Source: Diplosphaera chodatii (taxonomy: Eukaryota; Chlorophyta; Trebouxiophyceae; Prasiolales; Stichococcaceae). From it: a DNA stretch of 64,000 nt. The position numbers were made by a program, and so were the translations under genes. This document shows positions 24,236-35,500 of the stretch, piece after piece. The notes beneath the pieces are model-generated. The model saw only the letters and a program-made list of their open reading frames with translations. It made no database searches and was not told the DNA's origin. Within the stretch, counting starts at the first letter, position 1; each line of letters starts with the position of its first letter. The stretch spans positions 2,418,001 through 2,482,000 of the forward strand of contig JAALGY010000031.1 in the NCBI GenBank assembly GCA_032358165.1, in the 5' to 3' direction.

Positions 24236-27200
24236 ATGCTGCAGCAGTGCACGCCGGTGCCGCAGCACCTGTTCTCCCCCAACGCGGACTCCGTGACCAG
24301 CGTGGAGCGGTCAGATGGCCCAGGCTGGCGGCGGCCCATGCCCCGCGTCTCCAGCATGCTGTTCGACCTCGAGGTGACCCGCTGGCATGCACATATCGCT
24401 TAAGTTTGTCTGGCGGAACGACATCTGGTTTGTTCGGCTAAGGTTTGAGCAAACCTGAGCATTCACGATACTGTGGCTGAGTGAGGCATGTCCCTGTCAT
24501 GTCCCTCAGCATGTTGTGACAGAAAGCGTGGCCGCGGCGTGGTGTGCCGAGCTGTATACTGTCAAATGCTGTGCAGCTGGAGGATCAGGAGTCGGGGGAC
24601 GATGTGGCAGTGCCCAGCATCTCGCGCCAGCTGCTCAAGCTGCTGCAGCCCCGCAGCCAGGAGGAGCACCAGGTGGGCCCCCAGCCACGTGCCAAATGCG
24701 ACGCCTGCACGCAAGCCGTGTCCCCCATGGGGCGGTGCTGTCAGCTGGAACTTTGAATGCTGTTGTGCATGTGTCCTCAGAAGCTGTGATGTCAACGTCA
24801 CTTGCTAAAACGTGATGCATTCGGCCGCCGCAGCTGGGCCTGGCGGTGAACGCGGCGTATGAGAAGGCGGCGGGCGCCGTGCGGCAGCTGGGCATCGATG
24901 AGCTGGCAGACACGCTGCGGCGGGGGGGCCACGACGTGCGCATCCGCACCGCGCTGGGCGGCGGCGGCGGCGGGGAGTGCCTCCGCAACCTGCGCCACCA
25001 GTTCCTCACCCTCAACATGACGGGTGCGTGTGCTGACACGCTGAGGGGCCATGACCGCATGCGCAAGCTCTGGCAGCTGCCACTGCACCTCAGACGCTGG
25101 GACACTGGTGCTCGCTGCTGGATGTTGCTCGATCACCTGTGCCGTGTATTCTCACAGGGCAAGACGGCGTGCGCGTGGAGTGCATCATCGACCCCAGCTT
25201 TGCGGAGCAGTGGGGCATCGCCCGCCCCACGCCCGCCTACGCCCGCGTGGTCGCCGCGCTGCCCCAGGTCCGGACACCGCTCACACCCAAGAGGGATGCC
25301 TGCTGTTCCCTTAGAGTCCTCCTGCCTCTGTGACACGTCGCCAAGCGGCCCACCTGCAGCCCCACTCTGTCGTGAGCCCCGGGGAGCATTCCTCAGCACC
25401 ACGGCTATGCGGGCGCAGGTGTACGTGGGCTCGGCGGTGGAGCCGCTGGTGGACTTTCTGTGCAGCGAGCTGGCGGCGGCGTTCCGGGCGGAGGGCGCGA
25501 CGCTGCCGCCCTGGCGCGCCGCCGACGCGATGCTGTCCAAGTGGCGGCCCCGCCGCTCCGTGGACTGCGACATGCTGTCGCCCCCCGGCACCTTCCACGT
25601 GCGCCACCGGCTTGGACTGTCCATGACTGTGAGATGCTGCAGACACTGCAATGCTGGCTGCCTCGCCTTTTGCCATGTTTTTGCATTGGGGCATGCAGCT
25701 GAGGGGTATCGTGAGCTTCGAAAGGCTGTGATTTTCGACAGCATGCAGTTGCTGATCGAGTCCAAGCCTGACAGTTTGAAACACTGTGTGTTATCGAGAC
25801 GGCACCCCTCCTGCAGGCGTCGCACTCGCCATTTGAGGCCGCGATGGCGCACCTGTCCCGCCGCTCCGCCCCCGGCGGCCGGCCCAGCAAGGCGCAGCGC
25901 CTGAGCGGCGTGGGCGGCGGCGGCGGCGGCTCCGGCTCTGGCGCGGTCCACAAGCCGGCGCACCACGCCTCCGCCTCCCTGCACGCCAGCCCGCGCGCCA
26001 GCCCCAAGCCCAGCCCCCGCGGCAGCTTCCTTGCAGGTGGGGTGCTGTCCATGCTGCCAGGAGCCGTGTCGTGCTGTTCCGTGATCGGTCGACGTCAGGC
26101 CGTGATGCCAGCCGCATCGCCGTGCCCTTGACATGCTGCTTGACGCACTGCAGGCGGCAGCTACATGGGCGGCCGGCCGCTGGCGATGGACAAGTCGGCC
26201 AGCCGGGCGCTGTCGGATGCCGAGGCTGAGGAGGCCGCCGGTGCCCAGGTCAGTGCTGCGCCCACATGCATCTTGACCGGCCTGCTCTTCGTTGTCGTCT
26301 ACATCGTACACCCGAGTTTCGAAACACGTGGAGAAACATTTGATGCGCGCCGGCCTGCATAGCTGATGTTCCTGTCTCTTGATTGCAGGTCGCAATCGCT
26401 GCGGCTGCGCAGGCCGCGGCCGCCAAGTTCGCGCTGGACAGCCACCCCGACGCGTACAGCAACGGCGGCGACCTGTCGGACAGCAGCAACGACTCCGACG
26501 CCGCCACGACGACGGACCTGAGCTTCCGCCGCTCCGCCATGATGGACCGCGTCAGCGGCGGCCCGGGGCAGTCCAGCAGCGGCACGCCCTACAGGGTGGG
26601 CCGCCGTGCCTCTGCCGGCAACGACCTGTCCACGCTGTCCAGCAGCTGGCGCGCGTCCGACTGCATGCCCTTCGGCGGCGGCGGCGGCGGGTTTGGCGGC
26701 CCCCCGAGCAGCTCGCCCCACCGCGGCTCCGTCGGCAACGGCGCCGTCCGCATGAGCCTGGAGGGCGTGTCCACCAGCGACGGCAGCGACACCACAGCGG
26801 TGCCGCCCGCGCCCCGCGGCCTGCCGCCGATAGCGCTGCAGGGACGCCTCATCTCGGCGCCGCCGTGCCTGCCCGGCCCTGATGCCGGCGTCGCTCCGCA
26901 GGCGCCGCCACAGGTACAACCGGCGGCCCGGGCCCCCTCCGCCCCGCAGCCGCCGGCCCCAGTCATCGAGCCCGACTTCGACTTCCCCAAGCCGGTGCCT
27001 GCAAAGTCGGCGCTGACGTTCGCGCGCCGCTCCGCCGGCCCCACCGGCAGCGGCAGCGGCCTGGACCGCCGCAGCGGCACCATCAGCCGCGTGTCCAGCG
27101 GCGGCGGCCGCGCCCCCGGGGGCCGGACGGTGAAGTGCGTCCCGCCGCTGGAGTCTGGCCCTGGCCGCCAGACCAGCCTGCCCTTTGCCGCGACCAGCAG

Positions 27201-27492
27201 CAAGGCCGCCGCGCTCTCCGACATGCACATCACCCGCGGCAGCGGGCTACTGATCAGCGCCCACAGCACCAGTGCCGGCGAGCTCAGCCGAAAAGGGGGC
27301 GCCGCCGTGCCTGCCCAGTCCAAGGGCGGGACCCGGGGCCTGCCGCCGCTCCAGGGTGGGCAGCTGCCCCCGCCGGGCACCAGCCCCGCGCGCCGTGCGG
27401 CCGCGGCGCAGCAGCAGCCCGGGGCGCGCCCAGGGTGGCAGGCCAGCCCCGCAGCCCGTCGCTCGCTGTTTGCTGCGGAAGTTGACGACTGA
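24236..27492 (+). CDS. DUF506 (PDDEXK-like) protein with long disordered tail
   Basis: Eight exons join in phase: 24236-24373, 24577-24672, 24834-25023, 25158-25267, 25419-25628, 25817-26036, 26154-26248 and 26389-27492, about 720 residues. The N-terminal part has SSMLFDLE, like the FDLE block of plant DUF506 proteins. The core reads LRRGGHDVRIRTAL, VRVECIIDPSFAEQWGIARPT, YARVVAALPQVYVGS and LPPWRAADAMLSKW, which is the DUF506 signature including the IARPT and PPWR blocks. The family is predicted to adopt a restriction-nuclease-like PDDEXK fold, but activity is unproven. After about residue 250 the protein is Ser/Gly/Pro/Ala-rich and low complexity to the end, with repeated SFRRS/FARRS-like basic-Ser motifs. 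The start is the first in-frame ATG of the exon; an upstream exon is possible. Confidence 0.82.
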
Positions 27493-28654
27493 GGCGGCTG
27501 CCCCACGTTGAGGCCGCGTGCTCCTGGTGGGCCGGACTGGGTTGGCGCCGCGGCAAGGCTGCTGCGTGGTGCTGCAGCGGTGAGCCGCCGGCTGCAGCGT
27601 GCAGCGGCAGATCTGGGGCAGCTGTGAGGCGAGCGGCTGCCGCCATGTGCGGCCGGCGCCCCCCGCAGTGGGTGGCGCCGGCGCAACAGTTTTGAGGGCC
27701 TGCAACAGCGGCCCATTCCTACATTTGATTGGCAGCACGCGGCATGGTCCGCGCGCGGCCGCCTCTTCTTTGTGAGCAGCTGCTGACGACAGGGCGAGCG
27801 TGGCGTGTGAGATCCTGCATGAACCAGAACATGGAACAGCAGGTAGCGGAGGCAACAGTCCCGAGAGTGGCTGCAAGACGGGAGGTGTGGCGGTTGCAGC
27901 AGCTACGTTCATACCGGCTCATCGGCAGCCGAGAGGGCTTGGGGTGCTCACCTGGCTGCGAGGCGGCTGTATATCCAGTAGATGAGACTCTCACGGCGTG
28001 GCAGATAGTTGACGAGCGAGATTCGGGAAAGGTGTGGTGCTGCCTATATGTGAGGCGTTGCGCTGGGGCCTGGATGGGAGCTTTGGCGGAGGGGCAGCAC
28101 CCAGCGAGTGTCATCAGAGACTGTGCACCCAGCTATGCGCAAATTGGCGCGCAAAGCGATTTTGGCACCGTACCATGGTTTCACAGATGCGAGTGAGACG
28201 GGCGCCTATCTTCTGGCTGCGCCCTGTTTGCCCCAACCCTTGTTGCAGCAGTTACTCTGATAGAGTTGACCCTCAGAAATTGATTCTGTTTCTGAGCTGC
28301 CTGGCTGCAAGGCATTTTGCATGGTCGTTCTCGTTGTGCTGTGCCTGCTGGCCACATACATGATTACAAGACCGCAACATACTGTAACACTATGGCTATC
28401 ATACATGCGATCAGCCTGACAAATATGCACAAAACATGTCTTCTAGATCGCCCTCTGCACAGCTTGAGAGTGGCCACCGCGCAAACAACAAAGCAAGACA
28501 ACAGCGACAAGCTGACTGTTGGTGCTGTGGCTAGTCACGCTGCAGGCAAGCCCTGCACACTCTCAGGCGTGCAGCATTGATGAGGCAGCTTAAACACCTC
28601 CCTCGCCGGCATGCAGCTTCCCGCTCGCGCACCCACACACCTAGCGCAGCACGG
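27493..28654. other. convergent 3' intergenic region
   Basis: About 1.16 kb lies between the DUF506 gene stop (+) and the stop of the unrecognised minus-strand gene. I found no coding exon with family motifs and no RNA gene. Confidence 0.45.
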
Positions 28655-31640
28655 TCAGACATGGCGCAGCACGGGCGCCAGCATCGCGTGGTGCTCCTCA
28701 ATGCGGCGCAGCAGCCGCTCCGGGATCCCGCTGCCGCCGGTGACCACCCCGGCCGAGGAGGCGGCCGCAGGCCGCACGACAGTACTGTCCCCCTCCGAGG
28801 CAGCGTCGGCGTCGGCGTCTGCGGGCGTGCGCAGGCCGGCGGCGGCCGCGGGCCCCGACCTGACGCGCTGCTGCGGCGCCGCTGCGACGCTGGCGGCGGC
28901 GCCGGTGCAGGCGCGCTTGTGCGGCGGCGGCACGTGCCGGGGAGGCGCCTCCTCCTGTGCACCAGTGTGGGGCACGGTCAGCAGCACAGGCAGTGACCCC
29001 AGGAGTGCCCACCGACTGCATCTGGTGGGAAGCTTCCGATGGCATGCTCCGAGCGACGTGAGACATTTGCAGATCAGGGACGTGCTGGGCAGCAGTCTGG
29101 TGCCGCTCGACTGCGGACGCCGCACACCACCCCGCAGCGGGCGCACTCACCCGGGCCACGCGCTTCAGGACGCGGTGCGCCGCCTTGAGCTCCGCCGCCG
29201 GGGGCGCGCACCCCACGACGCGGTACCGCACCAGGTTCGCGCACCGCCCGCCCCCCAGGTCCCGCACCTCCAGCCTGCCGTCCTGCGGGCGCCGCCGCAG
29301 CAAGGGTTTTGCGGGGGGCACGCAGCTGGTGCACAGCTGCGAAGGTGCACAGGGACGCGCCAGGGCCCGGCAGACCGACCAGCCAGACCCCGAAGCTGTG
29401 CGTCCGAGGGGCAGGCCCCGGGCGGGCGAGCTGGGCGGAGCACCGCAGGGAGACTTGTCTACTGTGGAACGTCGTGCCGCTGGGAAGGAAGCCTCGGGGG
29501 CAAGACAGGACGGCTGAAGGTCTCTGAAGACGGCGCGCCTTGGCCAGGCGGGCGAGGCAGTAGCGCTGCAGCATCTGCGGGCGGCGGCGGCCCAGCCACG
29601 CCGCCAGGGTGGGCGGCCCCGCCAGCAGCAGCACCTCCCGAATGCGCCCCGCGCTCGCGCACCCCGCCTCCTGCACCAAGGCAGCATGCTGCGGATCGAA
29701 AGGGCGACACCGCTTCACATGCTCACAGCCAAACTTTACGCTCTGCATCTCACTCACTGCAGTGATGGGCTCTTCTGTTGTGGGTTGGCATGCACGACAT
29801 GAGTGCTGTGACACAATGAAATCCAGCCTGGATGCGATGGCATGGTCGTGTTTCTCAGCATCCGCAAGTGATCATTCGCCGGGGCAGATGTATGCAGCAT
29901 GAGCAGAGCCGCCAGCCGGGGCCCCAGAACTTTGCCAACTGTGCCGTGTGCATGCACACAGGAGAAGACGGCGCACCGTGAGCGCTGCCACCGCCGACAC
30001 CAGCAGCCCGAACTTGGCCTGCTGCACCGCCACCGCGCGGCCCACCATCTCCTCTATCGGCCCCTCAGGCTCCCCGTCACCCGGCGCCGGCCCGGGGAGC
30101 AGCAGGGTGCGGATGTTGGCGGCCAGGGCGGCGGGCGCGGGCACCTTGGCGCGCGCGTGCAGCCGGTACGCCTTGGCCAGCCGCTGCGGCACCCGCGCGT
30201 CCCGCGGATCCCGCACCTCCTGCAGCTGGGCGCGTGGTGTGTGGCAAACATGTGATGTGCGTTTCGAGACGCGCATGTGCGAGGTGCATACCACAAGGGG
30301 ATGTGGATGTAGAAACAGATGTAGATGTGGATGCACATGAAGTCACAGGTGCGCTGAAACCAAACAACCTAGGCGCCCAGCATGCAGGGCCACCAGCCAA
30401 GCTGTCGTGTGACACATCAAGCATCGCAGGGCGCTGTGGATGGCATGCAGCACGTGCCCGCACCACAAGCTGGTGGGACGCCTGCAGCACCGCCAGCAGC
30501 TCGTGCAGGGAGGAGCGCTGCAGCAGCGCCTTCAGCGCGGAGGGCCGCGCGCCGCTGATGCCGCCCCGCCGGCCGCCCACCCTGAACCACGCCTCCGCCG
30601 GGGCGCCGGCCGCCGGCCTGCAGCAACCATCACTTCCGGTTCCTTATGCCCGCCACACAGAATGCGGGAACCAGAGCGAAACAGCGAGCGCACCCGCCCA
30701 AGCACAAGCAGCTTCATCAAATCTCAGGCACGACACATGCAGTGGCAGTGTGCTGGATGCGGTGTGCTGCCTTTGGCAGTCGGACGCAGGGCATGCCTGG
30801 GAGCGGTGTCGGCAGCGTCGGCCGCCACCTCGGCCAGCGTGGCGACGGTGTCTGCATGCGCTGCCTGGATGTAGTCGCACATCTCGCTGCTGGTGACGCC
30901 CTTCAGCTCCTGGATGGCCTGCGCAGTGCGCGGTACAGACTTCACATGGGCATGACCCTCTGGCCATAGCCATCGTCGCACTTCATCTGTTCAAGCAAAT
31001 CACAGACTTTGCTGACCATGTGCACAGGCTCGCCAACGTAGGGCACGCATCAGACGTGACCATGTGCCAAGATCTCGGGTGCAGCGCAATGCCAGCATCC
31101 GAAGTGCATGCCACTACAATATAGCTTACGCAACCACCTGCACAGCGCCTAGGATGAGGGTCCGCAGCGCTGCCTCCGTCTCATCTGCCACAAATGTTCC
31201 GGCTGGGTGCTGGGAGGGAAGCTCTGCCGCTGCCTCCGCATGCTGCTGCGCTGGCGCTTCCAGCTCCTGCTGCGGCGTGGGCTGCTCTGAGTCTGCCAAT
31301 ATCTGCTGCGCATGCACCGGCTGAGCGCCCGGGTGCTGTGTGGCGGACTTTGCAGTCCGCCTGCTGCGGCTGGCGCCACGCGACTGCTGCGACTGCGCTG
31401 AAGCACATGGCGCGTGCTGCTGTTCGGCTGCTGCTGGCGCTGGCGCTGGCGCTGCCGGCTGCTCAGCGGGCGCTGCCGCGGGGGCTTGCGCAGGAGTGCG
31501 GGGCGCAGCTGACTGAGGGCCAAGGCCGGGCGGTTGCGCCAGGTCGCACGCCTCTTGCGAGGCAGATGGTCGTGACACCTGCACCTGAGCACGCGCTGCT
31601 CCGCTGTGCGCACGCTGCCTGCCTGCAATCATCCTGGCGC
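28655..31640 (-). CDS. unrecognised multi-exon protein
   Basis: I do not recognise the family. Exon-like segments on the minus strand, 5' to 3': about 31590-31138 (Ala/Gln/Pro-rich, ending GTFVADETEAALRTLILGAVQ before a GTGGTT donor), about 30933-30812 (AIQELKGVTSSEMCDYIQ, ADTVATLAEVAADAAD), about 30612-30470 (AEAWFRVGGRRGGISG, LLQRSSLHELLAVLQASHQLV), about 30225-29980 (LQEVRDPRDARVPQRLAKAY, GLLVSAVAALT), about 29685-29530 (GRIREVLLLAGPPTLAAWLG), about 29295-29148 (RRRPQDGRLEVRDLGGG, NLVRYRVVGCAPPAAELK) and about 28975-28655 (low complexity, then IPERLLRRIEEHHAM and LAPVLRHV, TGA stop). Segment ends fit GTGCGx or similar donors. The LILGAVQ-AIQELKGVTSSEMCDYI join loosely resembles a winged-helix of linker-histone type, but this is weak. 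The start codon is not fixed. Exon order is supported by frame, not by homology. Confidence 0.5.
30297..30337 (+). repeat. degenerate GATGTG hexamer tract in an intron
   Basis: The hexamers GGATGT and AGATGT recur several times with small changes inside a predicted intron of the unrecognised minus-strand gene. It looks like a decayed simple repeat. Confidence 0.6.
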
Positions 31641-32541
31641 GGCAGCTCACGCGCAATCAACGATCCTGCGCAGGGTATCAAGCATTTCCGTTCCTCGCAC
31701 TTCGTACAACGGCAGCTATGCAGATGTTTGGCTCAGTGCTGCGCGGTCTCCCAGCTGTGATTCAGGGCAAGGTGCAACGCATAGCAGTGCTGACCTGGCA
31801 CCTGGTATCTGATGTCCGGAGCCTTCTGCTTTGCAGGCTACTGGCAGCAACAGGCGTGCAGAGCGGAAGTCACAAGCCTAGTAGTGCTATCGCACCCTGT
31901 GCTGCGCAGCGATACTTCCCATGTACAGTGTGTCGAGGCCCCGCAGAAGGCATCAAGGATCGAGTTCGGCCGGACGGGATCAGCGGGTCCAAATACCATA
32001 GAACCTACAGTTTCCTTGCGAGTAAAGAATGTGAAACGCGCTGCTTCTGACAGCAGGAGCTAAGGGCCTCAGCCAGTGCTCTGGGAATCCATGTCTGCGA
32101 CTGCACACGTTTCCCCGTTGGCCAGGCCAAGAGCTATCAGCCGTTGTGCGCAACACAGCGTGGACGGGTGGCATGGCATGTAACTGTATCACAGCTTGAT
32201 CGCTTACTAGGAAAACCATGCAGCATTGCACCTCCTCCTTACATGTCAAGCATGCCTGCGCAGCTTGACAATCACCTCAACGACGAAATGGCACCGTATG
32301 TCGCGAATGTTCGCATGAAACGATGGCAATTTGATGACGAATCTCATATCACGGAGGTGTGTGGAACGTGAAAGACCAAGGCTGAGCGAATGTCGCCCAG
32401 TGATACGTTGCGGTTCACAAGCTGCAGCACCTGTGCATGCAAGCGGCAGCGGCAGTGCCACTGTTGCAACGACTGATAGTGGCTGTCAACCATGCCGCCA
32501 GTAATGAAGTACGAGCTCGGCAGAGCTGCCGCACAAGCGGC
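31641..32541. other. intergenic, no gene seen
   Basis: About 900 bases lie between two genes on the same (minus) strand. It should carry the promoter of the unrecognised gene and the 3' UTR of the selenium-binding-like gene. No coding exon is recognised. Confidence 0.45.
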
Positions 32542-35500
32542 TCAGTAGACCAGGTCAATGGACTGAGTGTACGATGCAATGCCGTGGGGCCGCGCGGGGA
32601 TATCCGCAAACAGGAACTGCATGGCAGCGACAAACACGGTTTCAGGTCCCCTGCCGGCCAAGCTAATCATGCTGGATCGTTACAATGGTCAGCAGTGGCT
32701 CGACCTTACAGATTGAACGATGGCAGTGAGAATGTGGGGTTTATGTAGGCGCACCTGCACGCTCTTGTCGGTCTTGAACTTGTCATTCTTGATCTCCACG
32801 ACCACGATCTGCAGGTGGGCGCAGCATGTGTTGTGCCTCTGGGCCTCAAGACCAAGCTGGCTGTATGACCAGGAATGTGTGTCAGGGACATGGACATCGC
32901 AGAGCATTGCACAGCATGCACACCTTGCGGTTGCCAATGTCATGGACGACGCCCACAGCGCCCTGATCTGTCGGCCAGAAGCCTGCCTTGTGAGCAACCT
33001 TCTCACAGCAGCATGGCACGAAACCATCTTGAGTTGCAGCAATCAAGGGCACAACACAGGCGTTGCAATGGGCTGCTTACCAAGGAAGTAGTCGGCAATG
33101 GCAAACCGACTGCAGAACAACACAGCATAGTGGTCACACAGACAACGCTGGCTGGGAAGCACACCGTTTGCCACATGAAAGTAAGCGCAGCAGCACACTC
33201 AATGATGTGCCATGCAAGGCTGATGCCCATGGTAGCCTCCAACGGGACATACAATGGGTGGACAGGCAGCGCACTTGTCGCCGGGGCCCAGCGGGGTGAT
33301 GTAGTGCGGCCTGGCCGCCCTGCCCAAGTCCAACACGTCCAGCACCTGGCGCCAACAAATGCCAAAGGATGTTGAGCTTGCTAACAGTGTACAGGGCTGC
33401 CCTTTGATGCAGCTGCGCATCAGGCAGCTTCTGACAAGGCAGGTGATGGGGGTGCCGGCTTTGGAAGGCACAGACCCATCTTTGTTTCTGATCACGGGGG
33501 GGCGGACCTTGGGGTGCAGCGGATCGGTGGTGTCGAGGTACAACACCTTGCCCACCAGGTTCAGGGACAGCAGGAAGCGGGTGCCGGGCGCCTGCTGGCA
33601 CACGGTTCAAGCGTCAGTTCGCCGGTAGCTGTGTGCAGGCCAGGGTGCTCACAACAGCGAGCTGATGAACGCTGCTCGAGCAGCAAAGGGTTCCATGCGG
33701 CCGACACTGGCAGGGCACAGCGCCGATGAAACGCACCGCATTGGGGTCCTCCGCCAGCAGGTGCGGGTGCGTCTCGTCCTGCAAGAGCGACGGCTGTGCT
33801 GTCATAGTGGCGCATTGGCGTCACGCAGCAGCAGCGCACGGCTTGGCACACGCCCGTTTGTGCTCGGCACCATACAGGACGCGCACCCTGTACGCACGGT
33901 GATCTTTGCAAGTGCGAGGCGCTACCCACCTCAAACTGCAGGACCTTCTGGGATGTGCCAGCCACGACGTCGATGATGAACAGGCCATTGTTGAGCACAT
34001 CGGTGGCAAAAGCAAACTTGGTGTTGCCTGCATTAATGCGACAGGCGGGTCCACTCGCACAGGTGCTGAGCATTGTCCAGCCAGGCATTGAAGGTCACAG
34101 GATTACACTGTGCTTGATGAACACGTGAGGGGGAATGGCAATCCAGGAGGCAGCACCAATGAACTTGACATCGATGCTGCCACTGGCGCCTTCCAGCTTG
34201 ATGATGTGCCTACATGACAGCCACACAAATTTTCGCAATGTCCATCACGTTGCCAAGCGCTGCTGTACGTCCATTCTGGGCGATCCAACGGCGATCCAAG
34301 CAGTTGTTGCTCTTGTTGCATGTCGAGGCAGATGGAGCAGGCACCTACCGCAGCTTCACGGTGTCAAAGTCCCAGACGTGCACGGTGTCGCGGCCCACAA
34401 TGTGGCCCAGTGGCGTGATGTCGCTGTTGTTCAGCAGCTGATCCGCTGCATGCCAACACACGTCCGCAGTGTCATCAGCATGTGCTGCTCTCCGTGCATT
34501 CAAAGGTCGACTTATAGAAATCAACAAGGATGCTGGCGCAGCAGTGGTACAGGCTCAAGACACGTCAGCTGCACATCAAGAAAACAAGCTGACGCGCATG
34601 CACGGCGCGGCAGGGGCGACTCAGCACCGCACCGATGGGGTAGGTCGCCACGTTGGCGGTCACGGTGGAGACGGGCAGGATGAAGTCGGAGGTGACGAGG
34701 GAGTTGGTGGGCAGGTGCACCGCGGCGCCGTGCGGGTCCAGCTTTGGGTACTGGCCGTCCACAAGGTCGCTGCCGGTCGAGTCCTGCGGGCGGGACGTCG
34801 GCAGCAGTTGATCCTCAGAAAGAGGGCGTACATGCACTTGTATTGTGCGAGGGTTGCCGCCTGGCTTTTCATAGAAACCTCGGCACGGGTGCATCTGCGA
34901 TTGCAGTGCGCTGGAGCGCGCAGGTGGCTTGGGACGGAGGTGCTTGACGCAGCAGCTGGTCACCTGAGGGTACTGAGCCACCACCTGCAGGTCAGGGTCT
35001 GCAGCCACAAGCCACACAGTGAGTCAAGACGAAATGTGCAGCTCCCACATGCACACAGACCACACAGCAGACGCAGGTGAGACGCATGCTGCACCCAACA
35101 CATGACAGCAGTTGCATGCGCACTGTACAGCGAGATGCCGCCAGGCGCCCCGCCAATGTCGGAACCCATCTGCACATCAAACATGACCTCTGTTGCAACG
35201 GCATCCTGATCTGTAGACGTGGTTTTGTGAACAATGTGGTGCCAGGCAAGCAGGATGGCCCCAAGCTGATGCCAGTCAGCAACATCACAGTGGTCTTCGA
35301 TCAGGTGTGGACCTGTGTGGTCAGGAAGCCGCCATTCGGCAGCTTGGGGTGGATTCCGGGCTTGATACCCAGCACGTGATCTGACACCGCCTTGCGCTGC
35401 AAAACAAGGAACGGTTACCAGTATCAGCCGTGCAACACACATGCAAGCCCAGACATGGCTGCAGTTGATTGAGGTATCCCAGAGTATAGCAAGAGGTGGC

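Noticed and set aside
33271..33300. A CAAC motif (KCAACPPI) as the selenium-binding CxxC of the propeller protein
   Set aside because: The frame passes a GTGCGC donor just before the Cys pair. Splicing there gives GPGDNRFAIADYFL, which fits the family better, so the Cys pair is intronic.
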